DNA from: Myrmaecium sp. VS I D KN 1
Taxonomy: Eukaryota; Ascomycota; Dothideomycetes; Valsariales; Valsariaceae
NCBI GenBank assembly: GCA_019775845.1
Contig: JADQAV010000036.1
Location: 62,001 to 126,000 of the forward strand
Length of the DNA stretch: 64,000 bases
Direction of reading: 5' to 3'
This document shows positions 21,787 through 31,862 of this stretch, one piece after another. Below the pieces are notes generated by a model. It did not search any database. It saw nothing but the letters and a program-made list of their open reading frames with translations, and was not told the origin of the DNA. Each line of letters opens with the position of its first letter. The stretch's first letter is position 1. The translations under genes and the position numbers were made by a program.

Positions 21787-23501
21787 GGCGGTTCCGGATG
21801 GGAGTCTGTCACATAGGAAGGGGTCTGCGTCTCGCCAACGTGGTACCGCGGAAGGGCGAACGAAGTATCGAAGGGTACCTTTTTCTTCTTTCCTCTGTCA
21901 GTGGATGGACTTGGATATTTATCAGCGACGGGGATTCTGTACGTACGGATATAGGTCAAGAAGAAAGAAAAGGGCGGGGTCGTCATATGTACATACCTTA
22001 CATACCTACTACATCGTCATCGTCAGAAGCCGTCCCCGCCGTCGGTGGTTCAACAAACCCGCCAATGCATACGCCGTATTCGCGTTTCTTAAGACAGAGC
22101 CAATGAGGAATGCGGGAGCACGAATACGGCGATGGGGGGATATCGATCTTCTAGCCACGATCTTCCATGTTCATATGTGATGGTCCGTTTTCCAGGCACC
22201 AAGGCCCTCCACTCTTCTGCATTCATGTCATTGACCGGCCCGGGCCCGGTGGACGCTTTGCCCACCACCCATGGGACGGGCGGGGGCCGGCGTTTGCGGT
22301 AGCCGGCAAGCCCAGGCCGGCAGGGTCAGGCAAGAAGAGGGCAAGGCAGGTGAAGTCGATTATAGGTAATCCAATTTTAGATAGATGAAAAAACAGATAA
22401 AGATGACGAGGTATAGACACAAATTATACGTCTAGACCCTCTACCCAATCCCCAGAGCGCATCGCGCCTAAAAGAACAAATCAGCACCGGAAACCCAAAA
22501 GAAACCAAGAAAAAAGGTTGGCAGCCGTGGCAGCCTCGACTTCGTCGCCTGGGATGAGATAGTTGGTTGCCTGAAGCGACGACCGGGGACTCCCGGGCAC
22601 ACGGCCCCAAAAGATGCCTGGAGCGACAAGACCCAAGAGATTGATGCCTGAAGCGACACCCTTTCATGCCTGATGCGGGGGAGAATGGGTCTAAAGGGCG
22701 CGCTTAACGCCGATCGGGGATGGTGTACGCGAATACGCGAGCGGGGGCAGGGGTCGCAGGGGCACAGCCTCGTTTCGTTGGCTACAGCGACGTTTGCTGG
22801 CAGGGCAGCGCGTCAGCAGAGAGCTTCTGAACGAGAGGTAACTCTTGCGATTTGGGGGGGCGGAGTAGATGGATAGAAGAAAGGCCCGGTGGGGATAACT
22901 TCATTCATATGGATTTATGGATGGACTGGAGGGGTGTGGCTTTGCGTGTAACAACTCTATATACAGTACGTATGAGAGGAGGTAGCAGAGCTAGAGAGCA
23001 ACGCCGCCTAAGGTAGCACCGCAAGCATCTCCATTCCAGATAAACGGCGTCGCCAATCCTCCGCTCCGCCCCCCGCCCCGATCCCGTCTCTCTCTCCTGG
23101 TGATGAGGGTCGATTCGTTTCTGTCTTAAATCCGGCCTGCTTGCCACCCTTCTTTTTCTCTTTTCTTTTTTTTTCTTCCTTATTTCCTTGCCGGGCATCG
23201 TGTGTTCATATCCTTTAGGCGGTTGTATATCCATACATACATCCTCATCCCCCATCCCTTCGGATCGCAGCGCATCACATCGCTTCGGCTTACCTACTAC
23301 TCGATCGTCGTCGTTCCCCTCCCAGCCACCGTCAGCAGAGAGCAACGCACCACAAGAGAGCAGCGACCTTATCCTCCTAGACAACTCTTCAGCACCTCGA
23401 CGAAAGGACGAACAAGAAACCAAACAGAAAGCCGCCAAACCCTCGTCCTCGCGACTTCACTACCGCCCTCCTCATCCCCTCCTCCTCCCCGACTACCCAT
23501 C
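21787..23501. other. Intergenic, 1.7 kb between GH71 and RTA1-like genes
   Basis: No gene is supported. It holds a cluster of a repeated 15-mer at 22567-22677, a G-rich stretch (22240-22350), and a long C/T-rich leader-like region before the RTA1-like start. ORFs on both strands look like chance frames. Confidence 0.5.
22567..22677. repeat. Four copies of a degenerate 15-mer (GATGCCTGAAGCGAC)
   Basis: Copies begin at about 22566 (gttgcctgaagcgac), 22613 (gatgcctggagcgac), 22643 (gatgcctgaagcgac, the clearest) and 22664 (tcatgcctgatgcg). The distances shrink from 47 to 30 to about 21 bases. The same orientation is kept throughout. It could be a binding-site cluster for the RTA1-like gene or a decayed minisatellite. 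Confidence 0.6.
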
Positions 23502-24597
23502 ATGGCAGACACCAGCACGTCGCAACCGAAGACGTACTACAAGTACGAGCCGTCCCTGGCGGCGGCCTGCATCTTCGCCGCCATCTTCGGCGTCCTCACC
23601 GCCTTCCACACCTACAAGCTCATCCGAACCCGGACCTGGTTCTTCCTCGCCTTCCTGACCGGCGGTTACTGTACGTCTTGCACTCCTCCAAAGCAGCTGT
23701 CCCTTCCTTCATCGCTCGCTCTCTTTTCCATTCTCGCTGACTGCCTTCTCCACCCCTCCAGTCGAAGTCATCGGCTTCATCTGCCGGGCGATCAACGCAA
23801 GCAAGACGCCCTACACCTGGTCCTTCGGTCTCGTCGTAGTGGAAACGCTCGGCATCCTGCTCGCCCCCGTCCTCTTCGCCGCGAGCGTCTACATGTCGCT
23901 CGGCCGCCTGCTCGTCCACATCGACGCCGAGCGCGTCTCCCTCGTCCGGCGGCGGTGGATGACGCCCTTCTTCGTCGCCGGCGACGTCCTCTCCTTCCTC
24001 ATCCAGGCCTGCGGCGGCGCCATGATCATCCAGGACGACGTCGACGTCGTCAAGCGGGGCAAGAAGATCGTCCTCGTCGGCCTCTGGCTGCAGATCGTCT
24101 GGTTCGGCTTCTTCATCGTCAACCTGCTCCTCTGCTGGTGGCGCCTCGTCCGCCACTTCCGCCGCTACTCCTACTCCTCCCATCATCGCCAGCAGTCCAT
24201 CGGGCAGACCTTCACCGGCGGCAGCGGCCCCAAGGACGGCGCCACCGACGTGGCCGGGAACGGGGAGAACGGCGGCGTGCCCGAGGGCCGGCGGCCGCGG
24301 TGGAACACCGGCTGGCGCATCCACATGCTCACCATCTTCACCGTCTCTGCCCTCATCATGGTCCGTTGCATCTACCGTGTGATCGAGTACACGCAAGGGC
24401 CAACCGGCTATCTCATGACGCACGAGGTGTTCCTGTACGTGCTGGACGCCATGCTCATGGTCATTTGCATGATCATCTTCGGCCTCGTCCATCCGAGTGG
24501 CTTGAGGAAGATGGTCCGGGACGAGCATACGGAGCTGAGGAGCGTGGAAAGCGGCGCGGTGCCGCTCAGCGAGGCCGAGAGGAGTGGTGAGATATAA
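23502..24597 (+). CDS. RTA1-like seven-transmembrane protein
   Basis: Family role: RTA1/RSB1-type proteins are fungal 7TM membrane proteins linked to resistance to toxic lipids and azole-like compounds, in some cases by moving sphingoid bases. Model: join(23502..23670, 23762..24597), 334 aa; intron 91 nt, phase 1. Seven hydrophobic helices are visible, beginning AACIFAAIFGVLTAFHTY and ending VLDAMLMVICMIIFGLVHP. Signature pieces are FEVIGFICRA at the exon junction, then GDVLSFLIQACGGAMI and IYRVIEYTQG. A Gly/Ser-rich loop of about 40 residues sits between helices 5 and 6. The C-terminal tail is short and charged. Exon 2 has very high C-ending codon use. Substrate cannot be read from sequence. 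Confidence 0.92.
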
Positions 24598-25109
24598 GGC
24601 CAGACCTGGCTGGAGACTAATGTTGGTCTTGGCTGAGCTGCTGTGGAGATCGTTGTTGCTCGCTTCGGGTAGGGAGGTCGTGAGGAATATAGATTGGTTT
24701 CGGCTGACGGAATGTCGCATCTTCTTAGATTGGAAAGTGGCTGTAGACGGAGACGATAATGTTGTGGCGTGTAATTGTAGCATAAACCTGCCTTGCCGTG
24801 GCGGATTATATACCCCCAAGAAGAGAGTTTCCACTTGATCGGAGTTTGAGACAGCTTTGAGTTATGCCGTGTTTTGATTGCAATGAAGCGTGATGGGAGA
24901 GCTCCAATGTCAAATGTCGAGGTCCGATTCATGGCAGCTGGAGAAGCCGCAACGGTGCAGTGGCTGGCATGCGGATCTGCGAGTCGATCTTGGTGCAGAC
25001 TGCACAGATCATTCAGGCCATCAAGGTGGCTCCGATGTAGGAACTAAAGCCAGTAGAGGCCACCGGCAAGCCTGCCCTTCTCTTTCCGGTGACCATGCCA
25101 ATCATCGAC
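24598..25109. other. Convergent intergenic region
   Basis: Shared 3' space between the RTA1-like gene (+) and the Zn2Cys6 gene (-). I see no gene or RNA here. Confidence 0.5.
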
Positions 25110-26530
25110 CTAAATACGTCCAGCCGCGATCTGTTCCAGCGGCCACCTCATGGCCGGAAGCCAAGCCTCCCCCAAGCGCTCGGCGATCCCCTTGATCACT
25201 CGCTCGCCCCAATCCTGCAGGAACCATCGCTTGGGCGCGTGGTGGATGGGGATGCACCAGTGCGCCACCAGCGCCAGCGCCAGGGGTTGCATCTGCTGGA
25301 CGAGGGTGAAGAAGTCGCGGCCGACCTCGGCGGGCCACACCACCATGCGGTTCCAGGTGGCCGGCTTGGTCGAGAGGACGTGGAAGCCTAGGCGCAATTC
25401 CCGGATGGCGGCGGCGTAGATGGCTTTGATCTCCGCCGGGTCGGCGGAGGCGTCGTTGAGCGCCTCGAGGTAGTCGACGGCGCTGGCGGTGCGCTCGTCG
25501 GCGGAGATGAGCGGGAGGCCCAAGGCGTGGTCCCCGGGGAGGCTGCCGATCGGGCCCTTCATCGCCCATTCCCGTACCGAGTCGAACAGGGCGGACGTGC
25601 CGCGCAGGACCGACAGGACCTGGATGAAGCTCTCGACCGGGTCGACGGGCTCAGTGACGGTAGGGTCGGGTAGCAGGGGCAGGCCGAAGGAGAAGACGAT
25701 CAGGAAGAGGGAGAAGACGATGCTGGCGGTGCAGTTCTCCGGGGTGATCTCGAGCATGGCGGAGCGGAACCGCGCCAGGGCTCGGTCGTTGTGCGCCCGC
25801 GCCATGTACGTGTACCGCGCCCGCTCGGCCGGGCGCAGGTACGCCAGGTGCAGCGCGGCGATCGACAGGACGCCGTGCATCAGGAACTCGTACTTGAGCG
25901 CTTCTTGCGGCACCGTGTCCTGCCACATCGCCCGCGCGTCCTCGCCTTGCATCGGCGCGAGCGAGAGGTAGGTGGAGGTGGAGTACTGGTGCATCAGTTC
26001 GAGGTCGTGGAGGTTCAGTTCGGCGGGTGGCCGTGGCGGCGGTGGAGGAGGCGGCGGAGCGATGGAGGAGTAGACGCTACGCGTGCTGTCTGTTGGGCTG
26101 CTAACACTGCTGCCCAGGCTTTTGGAGGTGCTGGTGCCGACACCGCGAGCTTCGGATGGAGACGACGTCCCCCGAGGCACGATGGCCCGCGGTGTGATGG
26201 TGGGAGGGCATCCCAGCTGCGAGTATTCACACTCAACATTCCGCTTCCTGCAATTCCCGCAGCACGGTGCTTGCTCGTCACACTATGTCGATCGGTCTCA
26301 GCGGATATGGTCATAAGAGGACCGTCGCGGAAGGAAGATGAAGAGGGAGAGTGAACGACAGACTCGATAATGATGGATAGAGGCAACGGCAGAGGCACAA
26401 GCGGAGCCAGAGGCAAACGGAGGCGTTTACAGAAGGGAAGCTGTTGGGACGGTACCTTGATTCGTCTCTTCTTGCATTGGGCGCAGCCATTGCGCGACTT
26501 AGTGTGGGCTTTCCGCACGCCGGCCGGCAT
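25110..26530 (-). CDS. Zn2Cys6 transcription factor (Upc2-like / fungal-specific)
   Basis: Role: DNA-binding regulator with a binuclear zinc cluster. Model: complement(join(25110..26282, 26456..26530)), 415 aa. The first exon encodes 25 residues ending KKRRIK, and a 173-nt intron splits the finger just before the third Cys. The joined finger reads CAQCKKRRIKCDEQAPC then CGNCRKRNVEC, residues 16-43, with the normal C-x2-C-x6-C-x6-C-x2-C-x6-C spacing and one extra Cys next to Cys4. A Ser/Pro linker (residues 45-100) includes a proline run. The C-terminal part (NLHDLELMHQYSTSTYLSL to GLPLLPD) resembles the fungal-specific domain of sterol-uptake regulator Upc2-like proteins. Target genes are unknown; the neighbouring RTA1-like and thiolase genes are only candidates. 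Confidence 0.85.
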
Positions 26531-26993
26531 CGCTGGGCTTGGGCGTGTGTCAGCAGCGAGTAGGGGAGGAGGAAGAGGAGGAGAAGGCGATGGAAGTGGT
26601 GGATGAGGCGAGAGAGAGGAACGCCTTTTCTCCACCGACCATCGCAGCACGACCGGGTTGGTGGGAAGTCGAGAGCTCTGCAGGCGAAGTGATTCCCGAA
26701 GTCCGGCGATGGGGGTGCGTGCGGGCCTGGGGTGACAGGAAACGCGGGCGGCGGGCCAGCCCTGCACGCTGCAGCGCTAACCCGCTTCGGTTGTTAACGC
26801 CTTCCTCAGCCCGTTCAGCCTCATCAGCCTTCCCGCCGCGCCGCTGAAGCATGAAATATGGTCGCGCCACGCACCAGCGATCAAACCGCTACCGTAAGCG
26901 GACAGATTTTATTGAAATGCTCGAAAAGACTGCCTAGACATGCGTGTATACAAAAGGAATTCACTAGATACTCAACCATCCCGCCGGCCCCCC
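26531..26993. other. Intergenic, thiolase 3' flank and Zn2Cys6 promoter
   Basis: Both flanking genes are on the minus strand. The stretch is purine-rich on the plus strand at 26560-26625. No gene is supported. Confidence 0.45.
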
Positions 26994-28364
26994 TCAAAGT
27001 TGCTCGTTCACAAACAAACCAGCCATGCCCATCCCGGTGCCTATGCACATCGACGTAAGCAGGATCTTCTTCTTCTGCCTCCTGCATTCGCTGAGCCCGG
27101 TCACAATCTGCCTCGCGCCCGTGCAACCCAACGGATGGCCCAGGGCGATCGCACCCCCACGTGGGTTCATCTTCTCATGGGGAATCTTCAACGCATCCTT
27201 GCAGTACACCGCCATGGAAGCGAACGCTTCGTTCAGCTCGACGATGTCGATGTCGTCCAGCGTGAGGTGGAACTTGTGAAGGAGCTTCGGAATGGCGATG
27301 GACGGGCCAATGCCCATGATGCGCGGTGCGAGGCCCGCTACGGTTGCGCCCACATACTTGGCCAAGATGGGCTGTCCAAGCGCTTCAGCCATTGATCGCT
27401 TCATCAGCAAGACCGCTGCAGCGCCATCAGTGACCTGGCTGGAATTGCCACCTGTGCTTCTGTCCCCATGAGGAAGGAATGCCGGCCTGATCTTGCTGAG
27501 CGCCTCATACGTAGTTCCCCATCTCGGACCTTCGTCCTTCGTCAGGGTCACGGTCTTCTCCTCGCCCGTCTCTGGGTCCTTGATCTTGGTGATGATGGGT
27601 ACAATCTCATCCTCGAACCAGCCGGCCTTCTGTGCCACCTCGGCCCGGCGGTAGCTCTCCGCAGCATAACGGTCCTGCGCTTCCCTCGAGATGTTGAAAT
27701 CCCTCCCCACGTTTTCCGAAGTCTGCCCCATCGGCTGCATGCAATCGGCGGCCTCCTGCTTTTCCAGAATCTCCTCAACGAACGGCCTCGTGAGTCGGTC
27801 TCCTCCTGCGGTCATATGTTCGGCACCGATCGCAAGCCCACAGTCGATGCTGCCCGTGCTGATCTGGTTCGCGATGTCCTGAACCGCCTTGAGCCCGGAA
27901 CTGCAGAACCGGTTCACAGTGGAAGCGGCGGTGGTGTTTGGAAAGCCGGCACCGAGCACCGCCGCGCGACAGTAATACGCGGCTTTCGCGTCGCTGACCT
28001 GGAGAATATCAGCGCCTGATGCGGTCTCCGCATGAGGAAGTCCATATTTACATTGCCGAGGCAGACATCCTCCACTTGTGCCGGATCGAGGTTGGACCTC
28101 TTGATAACCTCCTTCAATAGCTTCACCACCAAAGCATCCAGAGGGGTGTCCTTAAAACCTCCCTTCTTCGCCTTCGTCAGAGGCGTACGAATCGCCAGCG
28201 TAATGACAATGTCATCAGGATTCCGTGCGGTGCTGCAATCGCCGGAGTTAGCAGCGGAGAAACTATCGGCCGTCTGGAAAGAAGATTAAGACTCACATGG
28301 CTGCCGCACCGGTCTTGCCAGGCTTGATGTGCGAAAGGATGGAGTTGAGTCTCTCGGCAGCCAT
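26994..28364 (-). CDS. POT1: Peroxisomal 3-ketoacyl-CoA thiolase
   Basis: Reaction: last step of fatty-acid beta-oxidation, 3-ketoacyl-CoA plus CoA to acetyl-CoA and shortened acyl-CoA. Model: complement(join(26994..27998, 28052..28232, 28297..28364)), 417 aa; introns 64 and 53 nt. Thiolase motifs: NRFCSSGLKA (acyl-accepting Cys115), NPRGGAIALGHPLGCTGARQ (His371) and LLTSMCIGTGMGMAG (Cys401). Residues 5-13, RLNSILSHI, fit a PTS2 peroxisome signal (R-L-x5-H-L/A) except that the last position is Ile. This points to the peroxisome rather than mitochondria. The promoter contains an inverted pair of CCTCGG hexamers 119-143 bases upstream of the ATG, the element recognised by FarA/FarB-type fatty-acid regulators in Aspergillus. 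Identity is secure; regulation is inferred. Confidence 0.95.
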
Positions 28365-28761
28365 GACTGCAGATCTTGTGGGGAAGGCGGTTGATGGGGT
28401 TGGAATCAGAGACGAAGATGCAGAGCTCGGTTGGGGTCTGGGGAACGGAGCTTTAAACCGTCTTTAGCGTGTGGGGAAGATGCCGAGGCATCTTTATCGC
28501 CCCTCGGAGTACGGCAAGTCGGCGGCAGTCCGGTGCTCCTTTGCGTTGCATCCCGTGCCTAGCGCGGTTGACCGACGAATATACAAGGCCGACCAATCCG
28601 ACCCCGCCCTAGAAAAAGAGAAGACTTCAGGTGAACTAAGGTAGTAGGTAAGTTACTCCGACACAAGGAAACAAAAGTGGTATCACAAAAGTTATATACA
28701 GCAGAATACGCACGCGGCATAGGAAATATGTATGAAAGTGATGATGTCGTCGTTCCCTCCC
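28365..28761. other. Intergenic, thiolase promoter
   Basis: About 0.4 kb upstream of the thiolase start (minus strand), also holding the 3' end of the phospholipase transcript boundary. It carries the paired CCGAGG/CCTCGG elements described separately. No gene is supported. Confidence 0.5.
28483..28507. promoter_or_regulatory. Inverted CCGAGG...CCTCGG pair, candidate fatty-acid response element
   Basis: CCGAGG at 28483-28488 and CCTCGG at 28502-28507, separated by 13 bases and arranged as an inverted repeat. It lies 119-143 bases upstream of the thiolase ATG. CCTCGG is the known core for FarA/FarB zinc-cluster regulators of beta-oxidation genes in Aspergillus nidulans. The hexamer is common by chance in a GC-rich genome (another pair lies at 10688/10697), so weight rests on pairing and gene context. 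Confidence 0.5.
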
Positions 28762-31341
28762 TCAGCTGAACTGATCCCCATGATCGCCTTCACCAAGCTG
28801 TTTACCTGCCAGCCCCATCCGGAGCTTCCATTGCTTGAATCTCTCTCTTTCTGCGTTCTCCCTCGCCAGACGCCTCGCCTTCTTTCGCTCGTACACCGCG
28901 CGGACGGTCCGTCTAGTCTGCTCGCTGCCCTCGTCGAAGTTCGCTTGGGCCAGTCGGACGACACTGTCGATCTGCTCCGGCGTGTACACAAAGTTCCACG
29001 TGGACATGAAATCGGATGTCTTGGGGTCCACTCCTTCGACTTTCGGGTTGGGGAGAAAAGGAAAGTAGACGACGGCGATCCCGGACTCAGGCCTCATCAA
29101 TTCCCAATCTTCCTCGACCAGTTTCGATGGCGGCGGTTCCTCGTCTGCTACCCGCTCTTCCATCGTTCCGACCCACACGTTGCAGTATCCCAGGTCCTTG
29201 CCCTTCCGACCTTGCTGCCGATCTTCGGCTTGCTCTCGGCGAGCTTCTGCCACTTTATCCGTCGCCTCCTCGTCTGTTTTCGCCTGCGCTTCGTTCAACT
29301 CTTGACGGATCTCTTCTGAGGAGCTCTCTACCGGAGGCCAACCCGCCCCGACAGGCCAGCCTTTGATGCCTCTCTGCCTCGCGTAGCCATCCGCAACCTT
29401 TAACCAATTATCCGTCTTGACATCAGCGGAGGCATCGAAGGCTATAAGAATATCCACATTCCTGCCGGGCCGGAGCAGCGGATATATCGGAAGGTTGTTG
29501 CTCATGCCAGCATCCATAAGCTGCAGGTTTGGAACTTCGAACATGCTTTCCGGGCAAGACGGAGGCAACATGTCGCGCATTCCAAAGGCAAAGTTGGGTA
29601 TGGTCGCAGGGTCTATCGGGTGCACCTTGATGAGATCACCGTCCCGTTCCGCAATCATCTGGTCTATGCCGGCAAATCCCATGAGGCCTTTCACAAGGGG
29701 TCGAATTTCGCGGTAGTAATGTGATAACGTCGCACAGAATGCACTGCCCCAGATGCCCAGCAGGAGAGGTAACCGTAGCTCCGGCAAAGCTAAGCCATTG
29801 TCTCTCCAAACGGTTTTCCCCTTGTCGAACTTTCTGCCCAAAGCCCACGCCGGAATGCCCGCTTGGAGCTCCTCACACCAGAATTCATAAGGGGTGAACT
29901 CGTACCACTGGAACCATGACTCCTGTTTTGCCTGAATCGCTGCAGTCGCAGGATCATTACTGTCCTCTTTTTCAATGGGAATCTCATGCCGGACCGCGGT
30001 ATATATGGGCATAGGGTTGGAGCCGTCATCCGTGTAGATACGCTGGTGGGAGAGCTTGAGGTCGCTAATGTCCGTAGACAGCTCTCCCTTGGGCACAAAT
30101 AACCTTGCTGCCAGGAGCAGTCCATAGATATCCACGATCCCATAGTCCGCATCTGGCATTCCCTTGAACTTTTCAAAAAAACCGGTCAAAAGGTATTTAT
30201 TGGTCGGCGCGCTGCTGAGGAGCGACAGAGCGGCGGGCGGAAATGCAATATGTACCCCGAGCCGGTTCTTGAGATGCCGAATGAGTTTCTCATGGCTTTG
30301 GCCGGTGATCGAAGAATAGTACAACGCCTGAAGCCAGCAGCTCCCGCTGACTCCGGCTATGTACGTAACGCAATCGAAAAGTCCCGCTTCCTTTGCCGAC
30401 AGATATGACGAGGCTCCAGCGACGAGAGCGCGCAAGCCACCCCCGGAGCCACACATTGCAATGATTGGCACATCATCCGGATGGATGTCATCCTCGTTTA
30501 GATCCAGGTATTTTGCTAGGCTGTGTATGATGTAGCTTTGGCGTTTTTGTAGGAACGATTTTTCCTCGTCACACAGGTCGTTGGACACCCGGACCGAGGC
30601 ATCCCACACTATCTCCGGGTTAACTTGAGGGTCATGCGCTTCCCACCAGATCTCCTCCGCAAGTGATCCCGGCGCCATCGAAAGCTCTTGCTGAAGCTTG
30701 GTCATATGTCGTTGGAGCGTGCGGACCCAATCGGGGATGATATATTCGGTGATGGCGTCCCCGATAGAAGCAACATCATCACCTGTAGGGACAATCTTCC
30801 TCGGTAACTCGAGCCAGGAGCCCCCCGACTTGCCCGGGTCTTCGGCCTTCTTTTCCTCACCCTTTGAGATGACACGAGTCTGGGACGGCGGCTTCTGCTG
30901 GCCGGGGCTCTGATGGTCTGGCTGTACCGAGCGGACGCTCTCATAGTGTTGCGCTTGCTTCCTGCTCTCGCTACCTTTTCGATGAGGCTCCCTCTGCTCC
31001 ACAAGGGGCGGACTGTTGGGCCATTGACTTACGTCTTCCCGGCTATCGGCGCTCAATCGGTTATGGTAATGCGCCTTCCGACGGTTATTACCATGACTAT
31101 CGTCGCCTTCGAGGGAAGAATTGGTGCAGTAACCAGCTACAAGTGCGCAAAGGGACACTGGAATTACAGCCGACCCGATATATCCATGGAGTTTACGGCT
31201 TCCGTGAACAGGCAAGCGACTAGTAGTGAATCTGCGAGTCGTCAATGGCTGCTCAGAGAATACAGTTGAGTCGGGACGTGTTCTGACCTTCTTCCTATCT
31301 GGCGAATATTCGACGGCCTGACGCCGTGACCGGAGCGCCAT
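28762..31341 (-). CDS. plaA: Cytosolic phospholipase A2-type enzyme (PlaA-like), probably membrane/mitochondrial
   Basis: Role by family: serine phospholipase A2/lysophospholipase with a Ser-Asp dyad. A single exon of 859 aa. Catalytic-domain motifs: CGSGGGLRALVAGASSYL (oxyanion loop, about residues 297-314), GVSGSCW (nucleophile Ser332) and LQLMDAGMSNNLPIYPLL (catalytic Asp). The first 50 residues are rich in Arg and Ser with few acids and could direct import to mitochondria. They precede one hydrophobic helix (YIGSAVIPVSLCALVAGYC, about 54-72). A polar disordered linker follows to about residue 180. The C-terminal 150 residues are highly charged, with a likely coiled coil (RREQAEDRQQGRKGKD and the tail). 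It shares a 0.5-kb divergent promoter with EXO70. Location is inferred. Confidence 0.9.
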   Translation of the reverse strand: MALRSRRQAVEYSPDRKKVRTRPDSTVFSEQPLTTRRFTTSRLPVHGSRKLHGYIGSAVIPVSLCALVAGYCTNSSLEGDDSHGNNRRKAHYHNRLSADSREDVSQWPNSPPLVEQREPHRKGSESRKQAQHYESVRSVQPDHQSPGQQKPPSQTRVISKGEEKKAEDPGKSGGSWLELPRKIVPTGDDVASIGDAITEYIIPDWVRTLQRHMTKLQQELSMAPGSLAEEIWWEAHDPQVNPEIVWDASVRVSNDLCDEEKSFLQKRQSYIIHSLAKYLDLNEDDIHPDDVPIIAMCGSGGGLRALVAGASSYLSAKEAGLFDCVTYIAGVSGSCWLQALYYSSITGQSHEKLIRHLKNRLGVHIAFPPAALSLLSSAPTNKYLLTGFFEKFKGMPDADYGIVDIYGLLLAARLFVPKGELSTDISDLKLSHQRIYTDDGSNPMPIYTAVRHEIPIEKEDSNDPATAAIQAKQESWFQWYEFTPYEFWCEELQAGIPAWALGRKFDKGKTVWRDNGLALPELRLPLLLGIWGSAFCATLSHYYREIRPLVKGLMGFAGIDQMIAERDGDLIKVHPIDPATIPNFAFGMRDMLPPSCPESMFEVPNLQLMDAGMSNNLPIYPLLRPGRNVDILIAFDASADVKTDNWLKVADGYARQRGIKGWPVGAGWPPVESSSEEIRQELNEAQAKTDEEATDKVAEARREQAEDRQQGRKGKDLGYCNVWVGTMEERVADEEPPPSKLVEEDWELMRPESGIAVVYFPFLPNPKVEGVDPKTSDFMSTWNFVYTPEQIDSVVRLAQANFDEGSEQTRRTVRAVYERKKARRLARENAERERFKQWKLRMGLAGKQLGEGDHGDQFS

Positions 31342-31862
31342 GATCGCATCGGCAGCATCGCGTCACAGAATAGAAAAGCAAGCGGTTGGATCGAGGTCAG
31401 TGAGATCCAGGCATTATTATCGCGGGGTTTAGTTCCGCCAGCAGATGAACAGTTTCCTGCGCTGCAGGCGCTGCTAGATAGCGTGATACACAGGGTTTGT
31501 GGAAAGCCCTGCGCATGCAGAGCGCGTAGTTTCATGGATGCTTCCAAGGCCTTCTCCGATCTGGGATGAAGTCATCGGTTCTCGCCAAGCCTTCCGCTCA
31601 CCTCCCATCCCGCTCCACCGAGCGTCCCCGCGCGGAGGTGGTAACCTTACTCAGATAGGTAAGGTCGCAGGCAATCCAGGGCACTGTCCATCCGTGGAAA
31701 CACCTCCCGGCCTTCTCGACAATCTGACATCGTACAATATAATAGTTACAGTTGATCTCAACGCCACTATTCTACCTTCAGCGGACATCACGCCCGGCCT
31801 CCACAATAACATATACACACACCTCACGCGTACAAGGAAGCCCACCACACGACTGCGTCAAG
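31342..31862. other. Divergent promoter between plaA-like and EXO70
   Basis: About 0.5 kb controlling two genes in opposite directions. No coding sequence is supported; the frames at 31499-31912 and 31242-31547 lack any domain. Confidence 0.5.

Noticed and set aside
23620-24834. A 404-codon minus-strand frame opposite the RTA1-like gene
   Set aside because: Asp/Glu/Val-rich antisense shadow of a 7TM coding exon; no family resemblance.
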